A DNA stretch of 64,000 bases from Comamonadaceae bacterium (GTDB taxonomy: Bacteria > Pseudomonadota > Gammaproteobacteria > Burkholderiales > Burkholderiaceae_C), in contig SEAY01000008.1 in assembly GCA_004144865.1 (NCBI GenBank), positions 1 to 64,000 of the forward strand. The letters are read 5' to 3'. The notes beneath the pieces are model-generated. The model was not told the origin of the DNA and made no database searches. It saw only the letters and a list, made by a program, of their open reading frames with translations. Each line of letters starts with the position of its first letter. Position 1 is the stretch's first letter. The translations under genes and the position numbers were made by a program. This document shows, one piece after another, positions 17,789 through 27,080 of this stretch.

Positions 17789-19958
17789 GGGCACGGCGGT
17801 GCCCGAGCTGGTGGCGGCCGCCGAGCAGGCGTTGCCGCAGCAGCCGAACGCGCTTGCGCGGGCCCGGGCGTTCGCCGAGCCGCTGATCGCCGGCGAGACC
17901 CTCGAGACCGGCGAGAACACGCTGGCGCACGCCGATGCGGTGGCCCACATCCTCAAGGCCATGGGCGGCTCCGAGGCCATGCAGGCCGCGAGCTACCTGG
18001 TGTACGCCTGCCCGCACCTGAACAAGCCGCAGGAGGTGATCGCCAAGGCCTTCGGCGAGAGCTACGCGGCACTCGCGATCGAAACGACCAAGCTGGTCGC
18101 GGTGCAGCGGCAGGCGCGCGACGCCGGCTCGGCGCACCGCGACGATCCGCTGCTGCAGACCGAGAACGTGCGCAAGATGCTGCTCGCCTTCTCGCGCGAC
18201 CTGCGGGTGGTGATGCTGCGCCTGGCCTCGCGCCTGCAGACCCTGCGCTACTACGCCGCCACGAAGCAGGCCGCGCCGCCCGGAATGGCGCGCGAGGCCG
18301 TGCAGATCTTCGCGCCCCTGGCCAACCGGCTGGGCATCTGGCAGGTGAAGTGGGAGATGGAGGACCTGGCCTTCCGCTTCCTGGAGCCGGAAACGTACAA
18401 GCGCGTCGCCCGCTGGCTGGACGAGAAGCGCGTGGAGCGCGAGCAGTACGTCGAGCAACTGCGCACGCAGCTCGAGGCCGACCTGAAGGCGCAGGGCATC
18501 CGCGCCGAGGTGCATGGCCGCCCCAAGCACATCTACAGCATCGTCAGGAAGATGCGCGGCAAGTCGCTCGACTTCGAGCAGGTGCTGGACGTGCGCGCGC
18601 TGCGCGTGATCGTCCCCGAGGTGCGCGACTGCTACGCGGCCCTCGACTGGGTGCACACCCGCTTCTCGCCCCTGCTCGAGGAGTTCGACGACTACATCGC
18701 CAAGCCGAAGCCGAACGGCTACCAGTCGCTGCACACGGTGGTGCGCGACGCGGCCGGGCGGCCCATCGAGATCCAGATCCGCACGCTGGCGATGCACGAG
18801 CACGCCGAGCATGGCGTGGCGGCGCACTGGGCCTACAAGGAAGCGGGCCACAAGGGCTATGCCGGGGTCAGCGCCTCCAGCGACTACGACGCCAAGATCG
18901 CCGTGCTGCGCCAGCTGCTGGCCTGGGAGCGCGACCTCGCGGGCGGCGCCGAGGGCCTGTTCGAGGACCGCATCTACGTGCTGACGCCGCAGGCCTCCAT
19001 CGTGGAGCTGCCCCGGGGCGCGACCCCGGTCGATTTCGCCTACAGCCTGCACACCAGCCTGGGCCACCGGTGCCGGGGCGCGCGCGTCGACGGCGCGATG
19101 GTGCCGCTGAACAAGCCGCTGGCCAACGGGCAGACGGTGGAGATCGTGGCGGCGAAGGAGGGCGGGCCCTCGCGCGACTGGCTGAACGAGAACCTGGGTT
19201 TCCTCGCGAGCCACCGGGCCCGCGCCAAGGTGCGCGCGTGGTTCAACGAGCAGGTGCGGCACGAGACGGTGGCGCGCGGGCGCGAACTGGTGGAGCGCCT
19301 GCTGCAGCGCGAGGGCCGGACGGCGATCAAGCTGGAGGACCTCGCGTCGCAGCTCGGGTTCAAGTCGGCCGAGGACCTGTTCGCGGTGGTGGGCAAGGAC
19401 GAATTCTCCCTGCGCAACATCGAGGTGCTGCTGCACCCGCAGGCGCCGGCGCCCTCGGAGGACGAGGCGCTGCTGCTGAAGAAGTCGCGGCCGGTGCAGG
19501 CCAAGTCGCCCAAGGGCGGCGTGCTGGTGGTGGGCGTCGATTCGCTCATGACGCAGCTGGCGCGCTGCTGCAAACCGGCGCCGCCGGACGCGATCAGCGG
19601 CTTCGTCACGCGCGGCAAGGGCGTGAGCATCCACCGCAACGACTGCGCCAGCTTCCGCGAGATCGCCACGCGCAGCCCCGAGCGGGTGATCGAGGTGGAG
19701 TGGGGCAAGCGCAAGGGCGACGATGCGGTCTACCCGGTGGACGTGGCGATCGAGGCCGCGGACCGGCACGGCCTCCTGCGCGACATCTCCGAGGTCTTCG
19801 CCAAGGAGAAGATGAACGTGATCGGCGTGCAGACGCAATCCGTCAAGGGCACGGCCTGGATGACGTTCACCGTGGAGATCGCCGATTCGCAGCGGCTGGC
19901 GAAGGTGCTCACCGTCGTCCGGGAGGTACAAGGCGTGCGCGCCGCGCGACGGCGGTGA
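17760..19958 (+). CDS. relA: (p)ppGpp synthetase RelA
   Basis: Makes the alarmone (p)ppGpp when uncharged tRNA reaches the ribosome. The 732-residue protein contains a degenerate hydrolase domain (the usual HDxxED is replaced by VYACPHLNKP), the synthetase domain with RPKHIYSIVRKM and the diagnostic EFDD (in EEFDDYIAKPKPNGYQSLHT), then TGS (YVLTPQASIVELP), a zinc-finger region with HRND and LARCCKP, and a C-terminal ACT domain. EFDD in place of RFKD marks the monofunctional RelA type, so hydrolysis probably depends on a SpoT encoded elsewhere. It overlaps the hydrolase gene by 29 bases and is followed by tRNA-Val. Confidence 0.95.
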   Translation: MKSHTAERGEGTAVPELVAAAEQALPQQPNALARARAFAEPLIAGETLETGENTLAHADAVAHILKAMGGSEAMQAASYLVYACPHLNKPQEVIAKAFGESYAALAIETTKLVAVQRQARDAGSAHRDDPLLQTENVRKMLLAFSRDLRVVMLRLASRLQTLRYYAATKQAAPPGMAREAVQIFAPLANRLGIWQVKWEMEDLAFRFLEPETYKRVARWLDEKRVEREQYVEQLRTQLEADLKAQGIRAEVHGRPKHIYSIVRKMRGKSLDFEQVLDVRALRVIVPEVRDCYAALDWVHTRFSPLLEEFDDYIAKPKPNGYQSLHTVVRDAAGRPIEIQIRTLAMHEHAEHGVAAHWAYKEAGHKGYAGVSASSDYDAKIAVLRQLLAWERDLAGGAEGLFEDRIYVLTPQASIVELPRGATPVDFAYSLHTSLGHRCRGARVDGAMVPLNKPLANGQTVEIVAAKEGGPSRDWLNENLGFLASHRARAKVRAWFNEQVRHETVARGRELVERLLQREGRTAIKLEDLASQLGFKSAEDLFAVVGKDEFSLRNIEVLLHPQAPAPSEDEALLLKKSRPVQAKSPKGGVLVVGVDSLMTQLARCCKPAPPDAISGFVTRGKGVSIHRNDCASFREIATRSPERVIEVEWGKRKGDDAVYPVDVAIEAADRHGLLRDISEVFAKEKMNVIGVQTQSVKGTAWMTFTVEIADSQRLAKVLTVVREVQGVRAARRR

Positions 19959-19989
19959 GGGCCCGCGGCGGGACGCGGAAATTCTGGGT

Positions 19990-19995
19990 TAGAAT
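19990..19995 (+). promoter_or_regulatory. -10 element of tRNA-Val
   Basis: TAGAAT lies 15 bases before the mature 5' end of tRNA-Val, a natural distance for a stable-RNA promoter. The -35 region is not clear. Confidence 0.45.
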
Positions 19996-20010
19996 TGCAG
20001 GCTCAACGAC

Positions 20011-20087
20011 AGGCGCGTAGCTCAGCTGGTTAGAGCACCACCTTGACATGGTGGGGGTCGTTGGTTCGAGTCCAATCGCGCCTACCA
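20011..20087 (+). tRNA. tRNA-Val(GAC)
   Basis: A 77-base cloverleaf. Acceptor stem AGGCGCG pairs with CGCGCCT, with discriminator A and encoded CCA. The anticodon stem CCACC/GGTGG encloses TTGACAT, anticodon GAC (valine). The T arm has GTTCGAGT. It lies 52 bases after relA with its own -10 element and a strong terminator. Confidence 0.97.
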
Positions 20088-20098
20088 ATCTCCGGACG

Positions 20099-20124
20099 AG
20101 GCCCGCAGCAATGCGGGCCTTTTT
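20099..20124 (+). terminator. Rho-independent terminator after tRNA-Val
   Basis: Stem AGGCCCGC (20099-20106) pairs with GCGGGCCT (20113-20120), followed by TTTTT. It ends the tRNA-Val transcript just before the convergent CNNM-family gene. Confidence 0.9.
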
Positions 20125-20139
20125 CCTTTGGTTCGCGGC

Positions 20140-21474
20140 TCAGGCCGCCGATTCCAGCGCCAGCCCCACCGGCGCCTGCACCCGCATCACCATCACCTGG
20201 TCGATGCGCGAGCTGTCCACGTCCAGCACCTCGAAGCGGTAGCCGTTCCAGACGAACGCGTCGGTGCGGCGCGGGATGCGGCGCAGCATCACCATCAGGA
20301 AGCCGGCCAGCGTGTCGTATTGCCCGCGCTGCGGCAGTTCGGCGGGGTCGGCGTCGATGGCCCGCATTACTTCCACCACGGGGGTGAGGCCGTCCATCAG
20401 CCAGGAGCCGTCCTCGCGCCGCACGATCTGGCTCTCGTCGTCGGGCGCCACCAGGCTGCCCATGACGGTGCTCATCACGTCGTTGAGGGTGATCACGCCC
20501 ACCACCAGGCTGTATTCGTTGACGATGACCGCGAAGTCCTCGTGCGCCTGGCGGAACTGGACCAGCATTTCCGACAACGTCAGCCGGTCGGGCACCAGCA
20601 GCGCCTTCTGCAGCAGGCCCTTGGCACCTTCGCCCTTGAGCACGATGGGCTCCTCGCGCAGCACGCGGGCGAAGAGGTCGGCCGCGTCCACGTAGCCGGC
20701 GACGTTGTCGATCGACTTGTCGCACACCAGGTAGGTGGAGTGGGGCTCGGCGGCGATGCGGGCGCGGATGATGGCCTCGTCCTCGTCCTGCAGGAAGAAC
20801 ACGATGTGGTCGCGCGCGGTCATCGAGGTCTCGACGGTGCGCGTCTCCATCTCGAACAGGTTCTCGATCACCTGCTGCTCCTGCGCGTGCAGCACGCCGG
20901 CCTCGGCACCGGCGGCCGCCAGCGCCACGATGTCGGCCTGGGTGATGCGGTCGTCGCGCTGCTGCGGCAGGCCGAAGACCCGAAAGAGCAGGGCGGCGAG
21001 GCCGCTGAAGAGCCACACCATGGGATGCAGCAGGCGCGTCCACCACAGCATGGGCGTGACCACGCGCACGGCGATGCGTTCGGGCTCCGCCATCCCCAGC
21101 CGCTTGGGGAAGAGGTCGGAGAACAGGATGAACAGCGAGGTGACGATCAGGAAGGCGAGCACGAAGCCGAGCGTATCGGCCGCACCTTCCAGGCCCAGCA
21201 GGCGCACGCCGCGCGCAACGTGCGGCGTGAGCGCGGCTTCGCCGGCGATGCCGCCGAGGATGGCCACCATGTTCTGGCCGATCTGGATGACGGTGAAGTA
21301 GTCGCCGGGCTGCCTCTGCACTTCGGCCACGCGCTCCGCGCGGGCGTCGCCATCGGCGGCCATCTGGCGCAGCCGTACGCGGCGCGCGGCGGCCAGGGAA
21401 ATCTCCGCCACGGAAAAGAAGGCGCTGCAGGCGATCAGCAGCGCGAGGACCACGAGGCTCGCGGACAATCCCAT
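20140..21474 (-). CDS. CNNM/CorC-HlyC family membrane protein
   Basis: A 444-residue inner-membrane protein annotated in many genomes as a hemolysin family protein. The order is: a DUF21/CNNM membrane domain (about 1-190) with four hydrophobic segments, two CBS domains (about 200-330) and a CorC_HlyC C-terminal domain (about 350-435, GSWLMDGLTPV). Relatives are linked to Mg2+ or polyamine export and resistance; toxin activity is not expected. The ATG at 21474 is chosen because the upstream in-frame codons look non-coding and overlap the phaR promoter region. It is divergent from phaR and convergent with tRNA-Val. Confidence 0.88.
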   Translation of the reverse strand: MGLSASLVVLALLIACSAFFSVAEISLAAARRVRLRQMAADGDARAERVAEVQRQPGDYFTVIQIGQNMVAILGGIAGEAALTPHVARGVRLLGLEGAADTLGFVLAFLIVTSLFILFSDLFPKRLGMAEPERIAVRVVTPMLWWTRLLHPMVWLFSGLAALLFRVFGLPQQRDDRITQADIVALAAAGAEAGVLHAQEQQVIENLFEMETRTVETSMTARDHIVFFLQDEDEAIIRARIAAEPHSTYLVCDKSIDNVAGYVDAADLFARVLREEPIVLKGEGAKGLLQKALLVPDRLTLSEMLVQFRQAHEDFAVIVNEYSLVVGVITLNDVMSTVMGSLVAPDDESQIVRREDGSWLMDGLTPVVEVMRAIDADPAELPQRGQYDTLAGFLMVMLRRIPRRTDAFVWNGYRFEVLDVDSSRIDQVMVMRVQAPVGLALESAA

Positions 21475-21567
21475 CCGTGGGAGTGTAGTACCACCGGTTG
21501 CGCTGGCCGTTCGCGCGGCGCGGCGCCGGTAAGGGTTGACCCCGCATCCGGGGTGGCGGGGCCTCCC

Positions 21568-21573
21568 TAGAAT
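21568..21573 (+). promoter_or_regulatory. Possible -10 element of phaR
   Basis: TAGAAT lies about 54 bases before the phaR GTG start. TTGACC at 21536 is too far upstream (26-base spacing) to be its -35 box. The following CTGCTGCAACGCAACAG contains TGC-N3-GCA, a type of word reported for PhaR binding, so autoregulation is possible but unproven. Confidence 0.35.
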
Positions 21574-21626
21574 CTGCTGCAACGCAACAGTGCGGGCGCC
21601 GAACCCGCCCCAGAGGAGTCTTGTCC

Positions 21627-22148
21627 GTGACCAGCAAGAAAGCGAACGGCGCGGCCAAGCCGGCGCAGCGCGTGATCAAGAAGTATCCGAACCGCAGGCT
21701 CTACGACACGGAGACTTCGACCTACATCACGCTGGCCGAGGTGAAGCAGCTGGTGATGGACAGCCATCCGTTCGTGGTGCGCGACGCCAAGACCAACGAG
21801 GACCTCACGCGCAGCATCCTGCTGCAGATCATCCTGGAGGAAGAGGCGGGCGGCGCCCCGATGTTCACCGAGGCGGCGCTGGCCAACATCATCCGCTTCT
21901 ACGGCCACGCGATGCAGGGCTTCATGGGCAGCTACCTCGAGAAGAACGTCCAGGCCTTCACCGACCTGCAGGGCCAGATGGCGGAGCGCACGAAGAATTT
22001 CACGCCCGAGATGTGGTCGCAGTTCATGAGCATGCCCAACCCCATGCTGCAGGGTGCCGAGCAGTCCCGCGCGATGTTCGAGAAGATGCAGGAGCAGATG
22101 CAGAAGAACACCGAGCAGATGCTCGGCGCGTTCGGCATCAAGAAATAG
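21627..22148 (+). CDS. phaR: Polyhydroxyalkanoate synthesis repressor PhaR
   Basis: A 173-residue cytoplasmic regulator that senses polyhydroxybutyrate granules and represses phasin and synthesis genes. The N-terminal DNA-binding domain ([20 protein letters not shown]) is almost invariant in the family. The central part is the PHB accumulation regulatory domain and the C-terminus is rich in Met and Gln. The ribosome-binding site AGAGGAG at 21612-21618 points to GTG at 21627; the TTG at 21621 is too close to it. The product fits with hbdH at 16.0 kb; the synthase gene phaC itself is not in the window. Confidence 0.95.
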   Translation: MTSKKANGAAKPAQRVIKKYPNRRLYDTETSTYITLAEVKQLVMDSHPFVVRDAKTNEDLTRSILLQIILEEEAGGAPMFTEAALANIIRFYGHAMQGFMGSYLEKNVQAFTDLQGQMAERTKNFTPEMWSQFMSMPNPMLQGAEQSRAMFEKMQEQMQKNTEQMLGAFGIKK

Positions 22149-22176
22149 GTCTTTCCGCTTCAGGGACAATAGGGGG

Positions 22177-23565
22177 ATGAGCGAGACCGCCGTCCCTGCG
22201 ACGACCACGACCACCCCGAAGGTGGGCTTCGTCAGCCTCGGCTGCCCCAAGGCCCTGACCGATTCCGAACTGATCCTCACGCAGCTGAGCGCCGAGGGCT
22301 ACGCCACGTCCAAGACCTTCGAGGGGGCGGACCTGGTGATCGTCAACACCTGCGGCTTCATCGACGACGCGGTGAGGGAAAGCCTCGACACCATCGGCGA
22401 GGCCCTGGCTACCAACGGCAAGGTGATCGTCACCGGCTGCCTGGGCGCGCGCAAGGGCGACGCCGGCGGCAACATGGTGGCGGAGGTCCACCCCTCCGTG
22501 CTCGCCGTCACCGGCCCGCACGCCACCCAGGAGGTGATGGACGCGGTGCACGCGCACCTGCCCAAGCCGCACGATCCCTTCCTCGACCTGGTGCCCGCCG
22601 CGGGCATCAAGCTCACGCCGAAGCACTACGCCTACCTGAAGATCAGCGAGGGCTGCAACCACCGCTGCACCTTCTGCATCATCCCGTCGCTGCGCGGCGA
22701 CCTGGTGAGCCGTCCCATCGGCGACGTCCTGAAGGAGGCCCGGGCTCTGTTCGAGGGCGGCGTGAAGGAGCTGCTGGTGGTGAGCCAGGACACGTCGGCG
22801 TACGGCGTCGACACGAAGTACCGCACAGGCTTCTTCGACGGCCGCCCGGTGCGCACGCGCATGCTGGAACTGGTGCAGGCGCTGGGCGAACTGGCGGAGC
22901 CGCACGGCGCCTGGGTGCGCTTGCATTACGTCTATCCATACCCACATGTGGACGAAGTGATTCCGCTCATGGCGCAAGGCCGGGTGCTGCCGTACCTGGA
23001 CGTCCCCTTCCAGCACAGCCACCCGGACGTGCTGCGCCGGATGAAGCGCCCCGCCAGCGGCGAGCGGAACCTGGAGCGCATCGCCCGCTGGCGCGAGATC
23101 TGCCCCGAACTCGTGATCCGCAGCACCTTCATCGCGGGCTTTCCCGGCGAGACCGAAGAGGAGTTCCGGCACCTGCTGGACTTCGTGCGCGAGGCGCAGA
23201 TCGACCGGGCCGGCTGCTTCGCCTACAGCCCGGTGGACGGCGCCGCGGCCAACGAGATCCCGGGCATGCTGCCGCAGGAAGTGCGCGAGGAACGCCGCGC
23301 GCGCTTCATGGCGGTGGCCGAGGAAGTGTCGGCCGCCAAGCTGCAGCGCCGCGTGGGCGGGACGATGCAGGTGCTGGTGGATTCGGCCCCGGCGCTCGGC
23401 AAGAAGGGCGGCGTCGGCCGCTCGTACGCGGACGCGCCCGAGATCGACGGTACCGTGCGGCTGCTGCCGCCGCAAAAGCTGAGCAAGCGCCTCGCGGTGG
23501 GCGAGTTCACCCAGGCCCGGATCGTGTCCACCGACGGGCACGACCTGGTGGCCGAGCCGATCTGA
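22177..23565 (+). CDS. rimO: Ribosomal protein S12 methylthiotransferase RimO
   Basis: A radical-SAM enzyme that adds a methylthio group to an aspartate of ribosomal protein S12. The 462-residue protein has the N-terminal UPF0004 domain with Cys23 ([11 protein letters not shown]), Cys59 (NTCGFID) and Cys88 (TGCLGAR) for one Fe-S cluster, the radical-SAM motif CNHRCTFC (Cys160, 164, 167) for the second, and a C-terminal TRAM domain. [10 protein letters not shown] separates RimO from the tRNA enzyme MiaB. The frame is open upstream, but the ATG at 22177 follows a ribosome-binding site AGGGGG. It follows phaR by 28 bases. Confidence 0.96.
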   Translation: MSETAVPATTTTTPKVGFVSLGCPKALTDSELILTQLSAEGYATSKTFEGADLVIVNTCGFIDDAVRESLDTIGEALATNGKVIVTGCLGARKGDAGGNMVAEVHPSVLAVTGPHATQEVMDAVHAHLPKPHDPFLDLVPAAGIKLTPKHYAYLKISEGCNHRCTFCIIPSLRGDLVSRPIGDVLKEARALFEGGVKELLVVSQDTSAYGVDTKYRTGFFDGRPVRTRMLELVQALGELAEPHGAWVRLHYVYPYPHVDEVIPLMAQGRVLPYLDVPFQHSHPDVLRRMKRPASGERNLERIARWREICPELVIRSTFIAGFPGETEEEFRHLLDFVREAQIDRAGCFAYSPVDGAAANEIPGMLPQEVREERRARFMAVAEEVSAAKLQRRVGGTMQVLVDSAPALGKKGGVGRSYADAPEIDGTVRLLPPQKLSKRLAVGEFTQARIVSTDGHDLVAEPI

Positions 23566-23578
23566 TCGCCCGTTGCAC

Positions 23579-23647
23579 GTCATTCCCGCGCACGCGGGAA
23601 TCCAAGGCTTGCGGATGCTCTGGGTCCCCGCCTCCGCGGGGACGACG
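23579..23647. repeat. REP pair after rimO
   Basis: Two palindromes, ATTCCCGCG/CGCGGGAAT and GTCCCCGC/GCGGGGAC, with outer CGTCAT and GACGACG ends. The pair is closely similar to 52070-52144 and is inverted in 10389-10460. Confidence 0.8.
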
Positions 23648-23675
23648 GATAGAAATATCGCGCCCAGAAACAACA

Positions 23676-23697
23676 AAGCCGGCTTGCGCCGGCCTTA
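23676..23697 (-). terminator. Hairpin behind the tRNA fragment
   Basis: GCCGGC (23678-23683) and GCCGGC (23688-23693) form a stem around TTGC. On the minus strand it is followed by TTTGTTGTTT, as expected for a terminator. It lies behind the tRNA-Leu 3' fragment, in the position a terminator of a second tRNA would hold. It could also serve rimO on the plus strand, with a poor T-run. Confidence 0.55.
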
Positions 23698-23718
23698 TCA
23701 TCGCTCTCGTGTCGAGAG

Positions 23719-23770
23719 TTGGTGCCCAGGAGAGGACTCGAACCTCCACGGACACGTTCGAGTCCTTCCA
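23719..23770 (-). pseudogene. Partial copy of tRNA-Leu 3' end
   Basis: Bases 23719-23752 are identical over 34 bases to 23837-23870, the acceptor 3' strand, CCA and T arm of tRNA-Leu. No D arm, anticodon arm or 5' acceptor strand is present, so it cannot be a functional tRNA. The words GGACTCGAAC (23733-23742) and GTTCGAGTCC (23755-23764) form a perfect 10-base inverted repeat, so the fragment can fold into a hairpin of its own in which the T-arm sequence pairs with its complement. Such fragments arise by tandem tRNA gene decay or as attachment-site remnants. Confidence 0.8.
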
Positions 23771-23777
23771 AAGAAAA

Positions 23778-23824
23778 ATCCCGGCGAAGCCGGGATCAAC
23801 GGAAAATCCCGGCGAAGCCGGGAT
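23778..23824 (-). terminator. Tandem identical terminator hairpins after tRNA-Leu
   Basis: Two identical hairpins, ATCCCGGC-GAA-GCCGGGAT at 23778-23796 and 23806-23824, 28 bases apart. On the minus strand each is followed by T-rich sequence (TTTTC and TTTTTCTT). They are well placed to end the tRNA-Leu transcript. The exact repetition suggests that a unit of tRNA end plus terminator has been duplicated. Confidence 0.8.
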
Positions 23825-23837
23825 TTCTGGAAAGATT

Positions 23838-23922
<85 letters not shown>

Positions 23923-23940
23923 ATTTCAGGAAAAACAAGA

Positions 23941-26208
23941 TTGTATATCAAGAATATCGAACGAAACAACGGTAGCGGCCTTCTCGACGAGATCGAGGGC
24001 GTGATCCAGGGACACCGCGACGGCCACGGCTACGTGGTGCGCGACGACGGCGAAGCCGACATCTACCTCCCTCCCAACGAGATGCGCGCGGTGCTGCACC
24101 GCGACCGCGTGCGCGCGAAGATCGTGCGGCACGACCGCAAGGGCCGTCCCGAAGGGCGCGTGCTCGAGATCGTCGAGCGGCCGCCGCATCCCATCATCGG
24201 CCGGCTGCTGCACGAGAGCGGCGTGTGGCTGGTGGCGCCGGAAGACAAGCGCTACGGCCAGGACGTGCTGATCCCCAAGGGCGCCACCGGCCTCGCCAAG
24301 GCCGGCCAGGTGGTGGTGGTCGAACTGACCGAGCCGCCGAGCCTCTACGGCCAGCCCGTGGGCCGCGTGAAGGAAGTGCTGGGCGAGGTCGACGACCCCG
24401 GCATGGAAATCGAGATCGCGGTGCGCAAGTACAGCGTGCCGCACGAGTTCTCCGACGCCTGCATCGCGCAGGCGCGCTCGCTGCCGGACAAGGTGCGCCC
24501 GCAGGACCGCCGCAACCGCGTGGACCTGACCGACGTGCCGCTGGTCACCATCGACGGCGAGGACGCCCGCGACTTCGACGACGCCGTGTACTGCGAGCCG
24601 GCCAAGGTGGGCCGCGCCAAGGGCTGGCGCCTGCTGGTCGCGATCGCCGACGTGAGCCACTACGTGGAGACCGGCAACGCGATCGACGTCGATGCCTACG
24701 AGCGCGCCACCAGCGTGTATTTCCCGCGCCGCGTGATCCCCATGCTGCCGGAGAAGCTGTCCAACGGGCTGTGTTCGCTCAATCCGGAAGTGGACCGCCT
24801 GTGCATGGTCTGCGACATGCTGGTCACTGCGGCCGGCGACGTCCACGCCTACCAGTTCTATCCGGCCGTGATGCACAGCCACGCCCGCATGACCTACACC
24901 GAGGTGGCGGCGATCCTGGCCAACACGCGCGGTCCCGAGGCCGCGCGCCGCAAGGACCTGGTGCCGCACTTCCTGGACCTGCACGACGTGTACCGCGCGC
25001 TGCTCAAGTCGCGCAATGCCCGCGGGGCCGTGGACTTCGAGACCACCGAGACGCAGATCATCTGCGACGAGAACGGGCGCATCGAGCAGATCGTTCCGCG
25101 CGTGCGCAACGACGCGCACAAGCTGATCGAGGAGGCGATGCTCGCCGCCAACGTGTGCGCGGCCGACTTCATCCAGCAGGCGGCGCACCCGGGGCTGTAC
25201 CGCGTGCACGAAGGCCCGACGCCGGAGAAGAAGGAGATCCTGCGCACCTACCTGAAGGCCCTGGCCGTGGGCATGACGATCTCGGACGATCCCACCCCGG
25301 GCGAGTTCCAGAAGATCGCGCTGGCCACCAAGGACCGGCCGGACTCGCAGCAGATCAGCACGATGCTGCTGCGCTCCATGCAGCAGGCGATCTACACGCC
25401 CATCAACAGCGGCCACTTCGGCCTGGCCTACGAGGCCTACACGCACTTCACCAGCCCCATCCGGCGCTATCCCGACCTGCTGGTGCACCGCGTGATCAAG
25501 GCGGTGCTGGCCAAGGAGCGCTACCAGCTGCCGGTGCTGCCCACCCCGGGCGAGGCGCACGAGAAGCTCTCGCGCCGCCTGGCCGCGCGCGCCGCGCCGC
25601 CGACGCAGCGGCCCCGGCCCAAGATCGCCGCCTCGCCCCGCGAGATGCAGGCGTGGGAGGCCGCGGGCCTGCACTGCAGCGCCAACGAACGCCGGGCCGA
25701 CGAGGCCAGCCGCGACGTCGAGGCCTGGCTCAAGTGCAAGTTCATGCGCGACCACCTCGGCGAGGAGTACTCCGGCGTCGTCACGGCCGCCACCAGCTTC
25801 GGCATCTTCGTCACGCTGGACGCGCTGTACGTCGAAGGCCTGGTGCACATCACCGAACTGGGCGGCGAGTACTTCAAGTTCGACGAGGCGCGGCAGGAGC
25901 TGCGCGGCGAGCGCACCGGCATCCGCTACGCCATCGGCACGCGGCTGCGCGTGCAGGTGAGCCGCGTCGACCTGGACGGCCGCAAGATCGACTTCCGCCT
26001 GGTGCGCGAAGGCGACGAGTTCGCGGCCCGCGCCATGAAGGACAAGGGCGTGCCCGGCAGCGAGGGCGGCGTGCCGGCGAAGGCCTCGGCCAAGCGCGCC
26101 GCCAAGAAGGCGACGGCCAAGGGCAAGAAGTCACCGCTGGATGCGCCGAAATCGGCCGCCAAGAAGGCGGCTTCCAAGACGCGGGCGGCGCGCAAGCCGC
26201 GCCGCTGA
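23941..26208 (+). CDS. rnr: Ribonuclease R
   Basis: A processive 3'-5' exoribonuclease that digests structured RNA, including mRNA and rRNA fragments. The 755-residue protein has a cold-shock domain ([18 protein letters not shown]), a second OB region, the RNB catalytic domain with [13 protein letters not shown] (about 203-215) carrying the metal-binding Asp residues, an S1 domain (about 635-710, [17 protein letters not shown]) and a Lys/Ala-rich tail. The N-terminal helix-turn-helix domain of the E. coli type (813 residues) is missing. The start is unclear: the frame is stopped at 23893 and the only usual start codon before the conserved part is TTG at 23941, with AGGA nine bases upstream; GTG at 24001 is the next option. 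No promoter reading into rnr is obvious because tRNA-Leu lies directly upstream on the other strand. Confidence 0.92.
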   Translation: MYIKNIERNNGSGLLDEIEGVIQGHRDGHGYVVRDDGEADIYLPPNEMRAVLHRDRVRAKIVRHDRKGRPEGRVLEIVERPPHPIIGRLLHESGVWLVAPEDKRYGQDVLIPKGATGLAKAGQVVVVELTEPPSLYGQPVGRVKEVLGEVDDPGMEIEIAVRKYSVPHEFSDACIAQARSLPDKVRPQDRRNRVDLTDVPLVTIDGEDARDFDDAVYCEPAKVGRAKGWRLLVAIADVSHYVETGNAIDVDAYERATSVYFPRRVIPMLPEKLSNGLCSLNPEVDRLCMVCDMLVTAAGDVHAYQFYPAVMHSHARMTYTEVAAILANTRGPEAARRKDLVPHFLDLHDVYRALLKSRNARGAVDFETTETQIICDENGRIEQIVPRVRNDAHKLIEEAMLAANVCAADFIQQAAHPGLYRVHEGPTPEKKEILRTYLKALAVGMTISDDPTPGEFQKIALATKDRPDSQQISTMLLRSMQQAIYTPINSGHFGLAYEAYTHFTSPIRRYPDLLVHRVIKAVLAKERYQLPVLPTPGEAHEKLSRRLAARAAPPTQRPRPKIAASPREMQAWEAAGLHCSANERRADEASRDVEAWLKCKFMRDHLGEEYSGVVTAATSFGIFVTLDALYVEGLVHITELGGEYFKFDEARQELRGERTGIRYAIGTRLRVQVSRVDLDGRKIDFRLVREGDEFAARAMKDKGVPGSEGGVPAKASAKRAAKKATAKGKKSPLDAPKSAAKKAASKTRAARKPRR
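23942..23969 (-). promoter_or_regulatory. Probable promoter of tRNA-Leu, inside the 5' end of rnr
   Basis: On the minus strand TTGTTT (23969-23964), a 16-base spacer and TATACA (23947-23942) form a good sigma-70-like promoter. The expected start of transcription is about 13 bases before the tRNA 5' end at 23922. The element occupies what would be codons 1-10 of rnr and explains the AT-rich, Asn/Ile-rich start of that reading frame. Confidence 0.55.
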
Positions 26209-26233
26209 CATCGAGAACACAAGGGGACAGAAG

Positions 26234-26995
26234 ATGGCTACGAATCCAGCGGCGGCCGGGCGGGTCGCGATCGTCACGGGCGGCGGCACCGGCATCGGGC
26301 GCGCCGCGGCGCAGGCCCTGCTGGGCGGCGGGTGGAAAGTGGTCGTCGCCGGCCGCAGGCCCGAGCCGCTGCAGGAGGTGGTGCAGCAGTCGGCGGGCAA
26401 CGCGCTCGCGGTGCCGACCGACATCACGGATCCGGACTCGGTGCGCGCGCTGTTCGACGCCGCCGTGAAGGCCTTCGGCCGCGTCGACCTGCTGTTCAAC
26501 AACGCCGGCACCGGGCTGCCCGCCAATCCGCTGGAGGACATGGCGGTGGCCGACTGGAAGCGGGTGGTGGACACCAACCTCAATGGCATGTTCTACGGCA
26601 TCCAGAACGCCTTCCGCGTGATGAAGTCGCAGCAGCCCAGGGGCGGCCGCATCATCAACAACGGCTCCATCTCCGCGCATGCGCCGCGCCCGAGCTCGAT
26701 CGCCTACACCGCGACCAAGCACGCGGTGACCGGATTGACCAAGGCAGCCTCGCTCGACGGCCGCAAGTACGACATCGCGGTGGGGCAGATCGACATCGGC
26801 AACGCGCAGACCGACATGGCCGCGCGCATGGCCCGCGGCGTGCCGCAGGCCAACGGCGAGATCGCGGTGGAGCCCCTGATGGACGTGGAGATCGTCGGCC
26901 AGTCGATCCTGTACATGGCCAACCTGCCGCTGGAGGCGAACGTGCTGTTCCACACGGTGATGGCGACGAAGATGCCGTTCGTGGGGCGGGGGTGA
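26234..26995 (+). CDS. SDR family oxidoreductase
   Basis: A 253-residue short-chain dehydrogenase/reductase. The cofactor motif TGGGTGIG, the NNAG motif, and [10 protein letters not shown] with the catalytic Tyr and Lys are visible; the active-site Ser lies in NNGSISAH. The substrate cannot be read. The C-terminus ending in [11 protein letters not shown] is typical of a group of small, poorly studied SDR proteins of proteobacteria. It lies 25 bases after rnr and a GGGGACAG ribosome-binding region precedes the ATG. A repeat separates it from the convergent NAD(P)HX repair gene. Confidence 0.88.
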   Translation: MATNPAAAGRVAIVTGGGTGIGRAAAQALLGGGWKVVVAGRRPEPLQEVVQQSAGNALAVPTDITDPDSVRALFDAAVKAFGRVDLLFNNAGTGLPANPLEDMAVADWKRVVDTNLNGMFYGIQNAFRVMKSQQPRGGRIINNGSISAHAPRPSSIAYTATKHAVTGLTKAASLDGRKYDIAVGQIDIGNAQTDMAARMARGVPQANGEIAVEPLMDVEIVGQSILYMANLPLEANVLFHTVMATKMPFVGRG

Positions 26996-27001
26996 ATCTC
27001 C

Positions 27002-27080
27002 CGTAGGCCGGCGGTGCGCGCGAAGCCGCACCCCGGTGATGCACCGGGGTGTCGGGGTTCCTCCGTCACCCCGACCTACG
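27002..27080. repeat. Composite palindromic repeat between convergent genes
   Basis: The block starts CGTAGG and ends CCTACG. In it, CACCCCGG/CCGGGGTG and the arms related to the 3917-3951 family (GTCGGGGTGACGG read from the right side) form nested palindromes. The right end supplies the TAG stop of the following minus-strand gene. Confidence 0.65.

Noticed and set aside
20140-21474. Hemolysin as a toxin
   Set aside because: The protein is of the CNNM/CorC-HlyC family with CBS domains; the hemolysin name is historical and a transport or export role is more likely.
23719-23770. A second functional tRNA gene
   Set aside because: Only the T arm and the acceptor 3' strand are present; the rest of the cloverleaf is missing.
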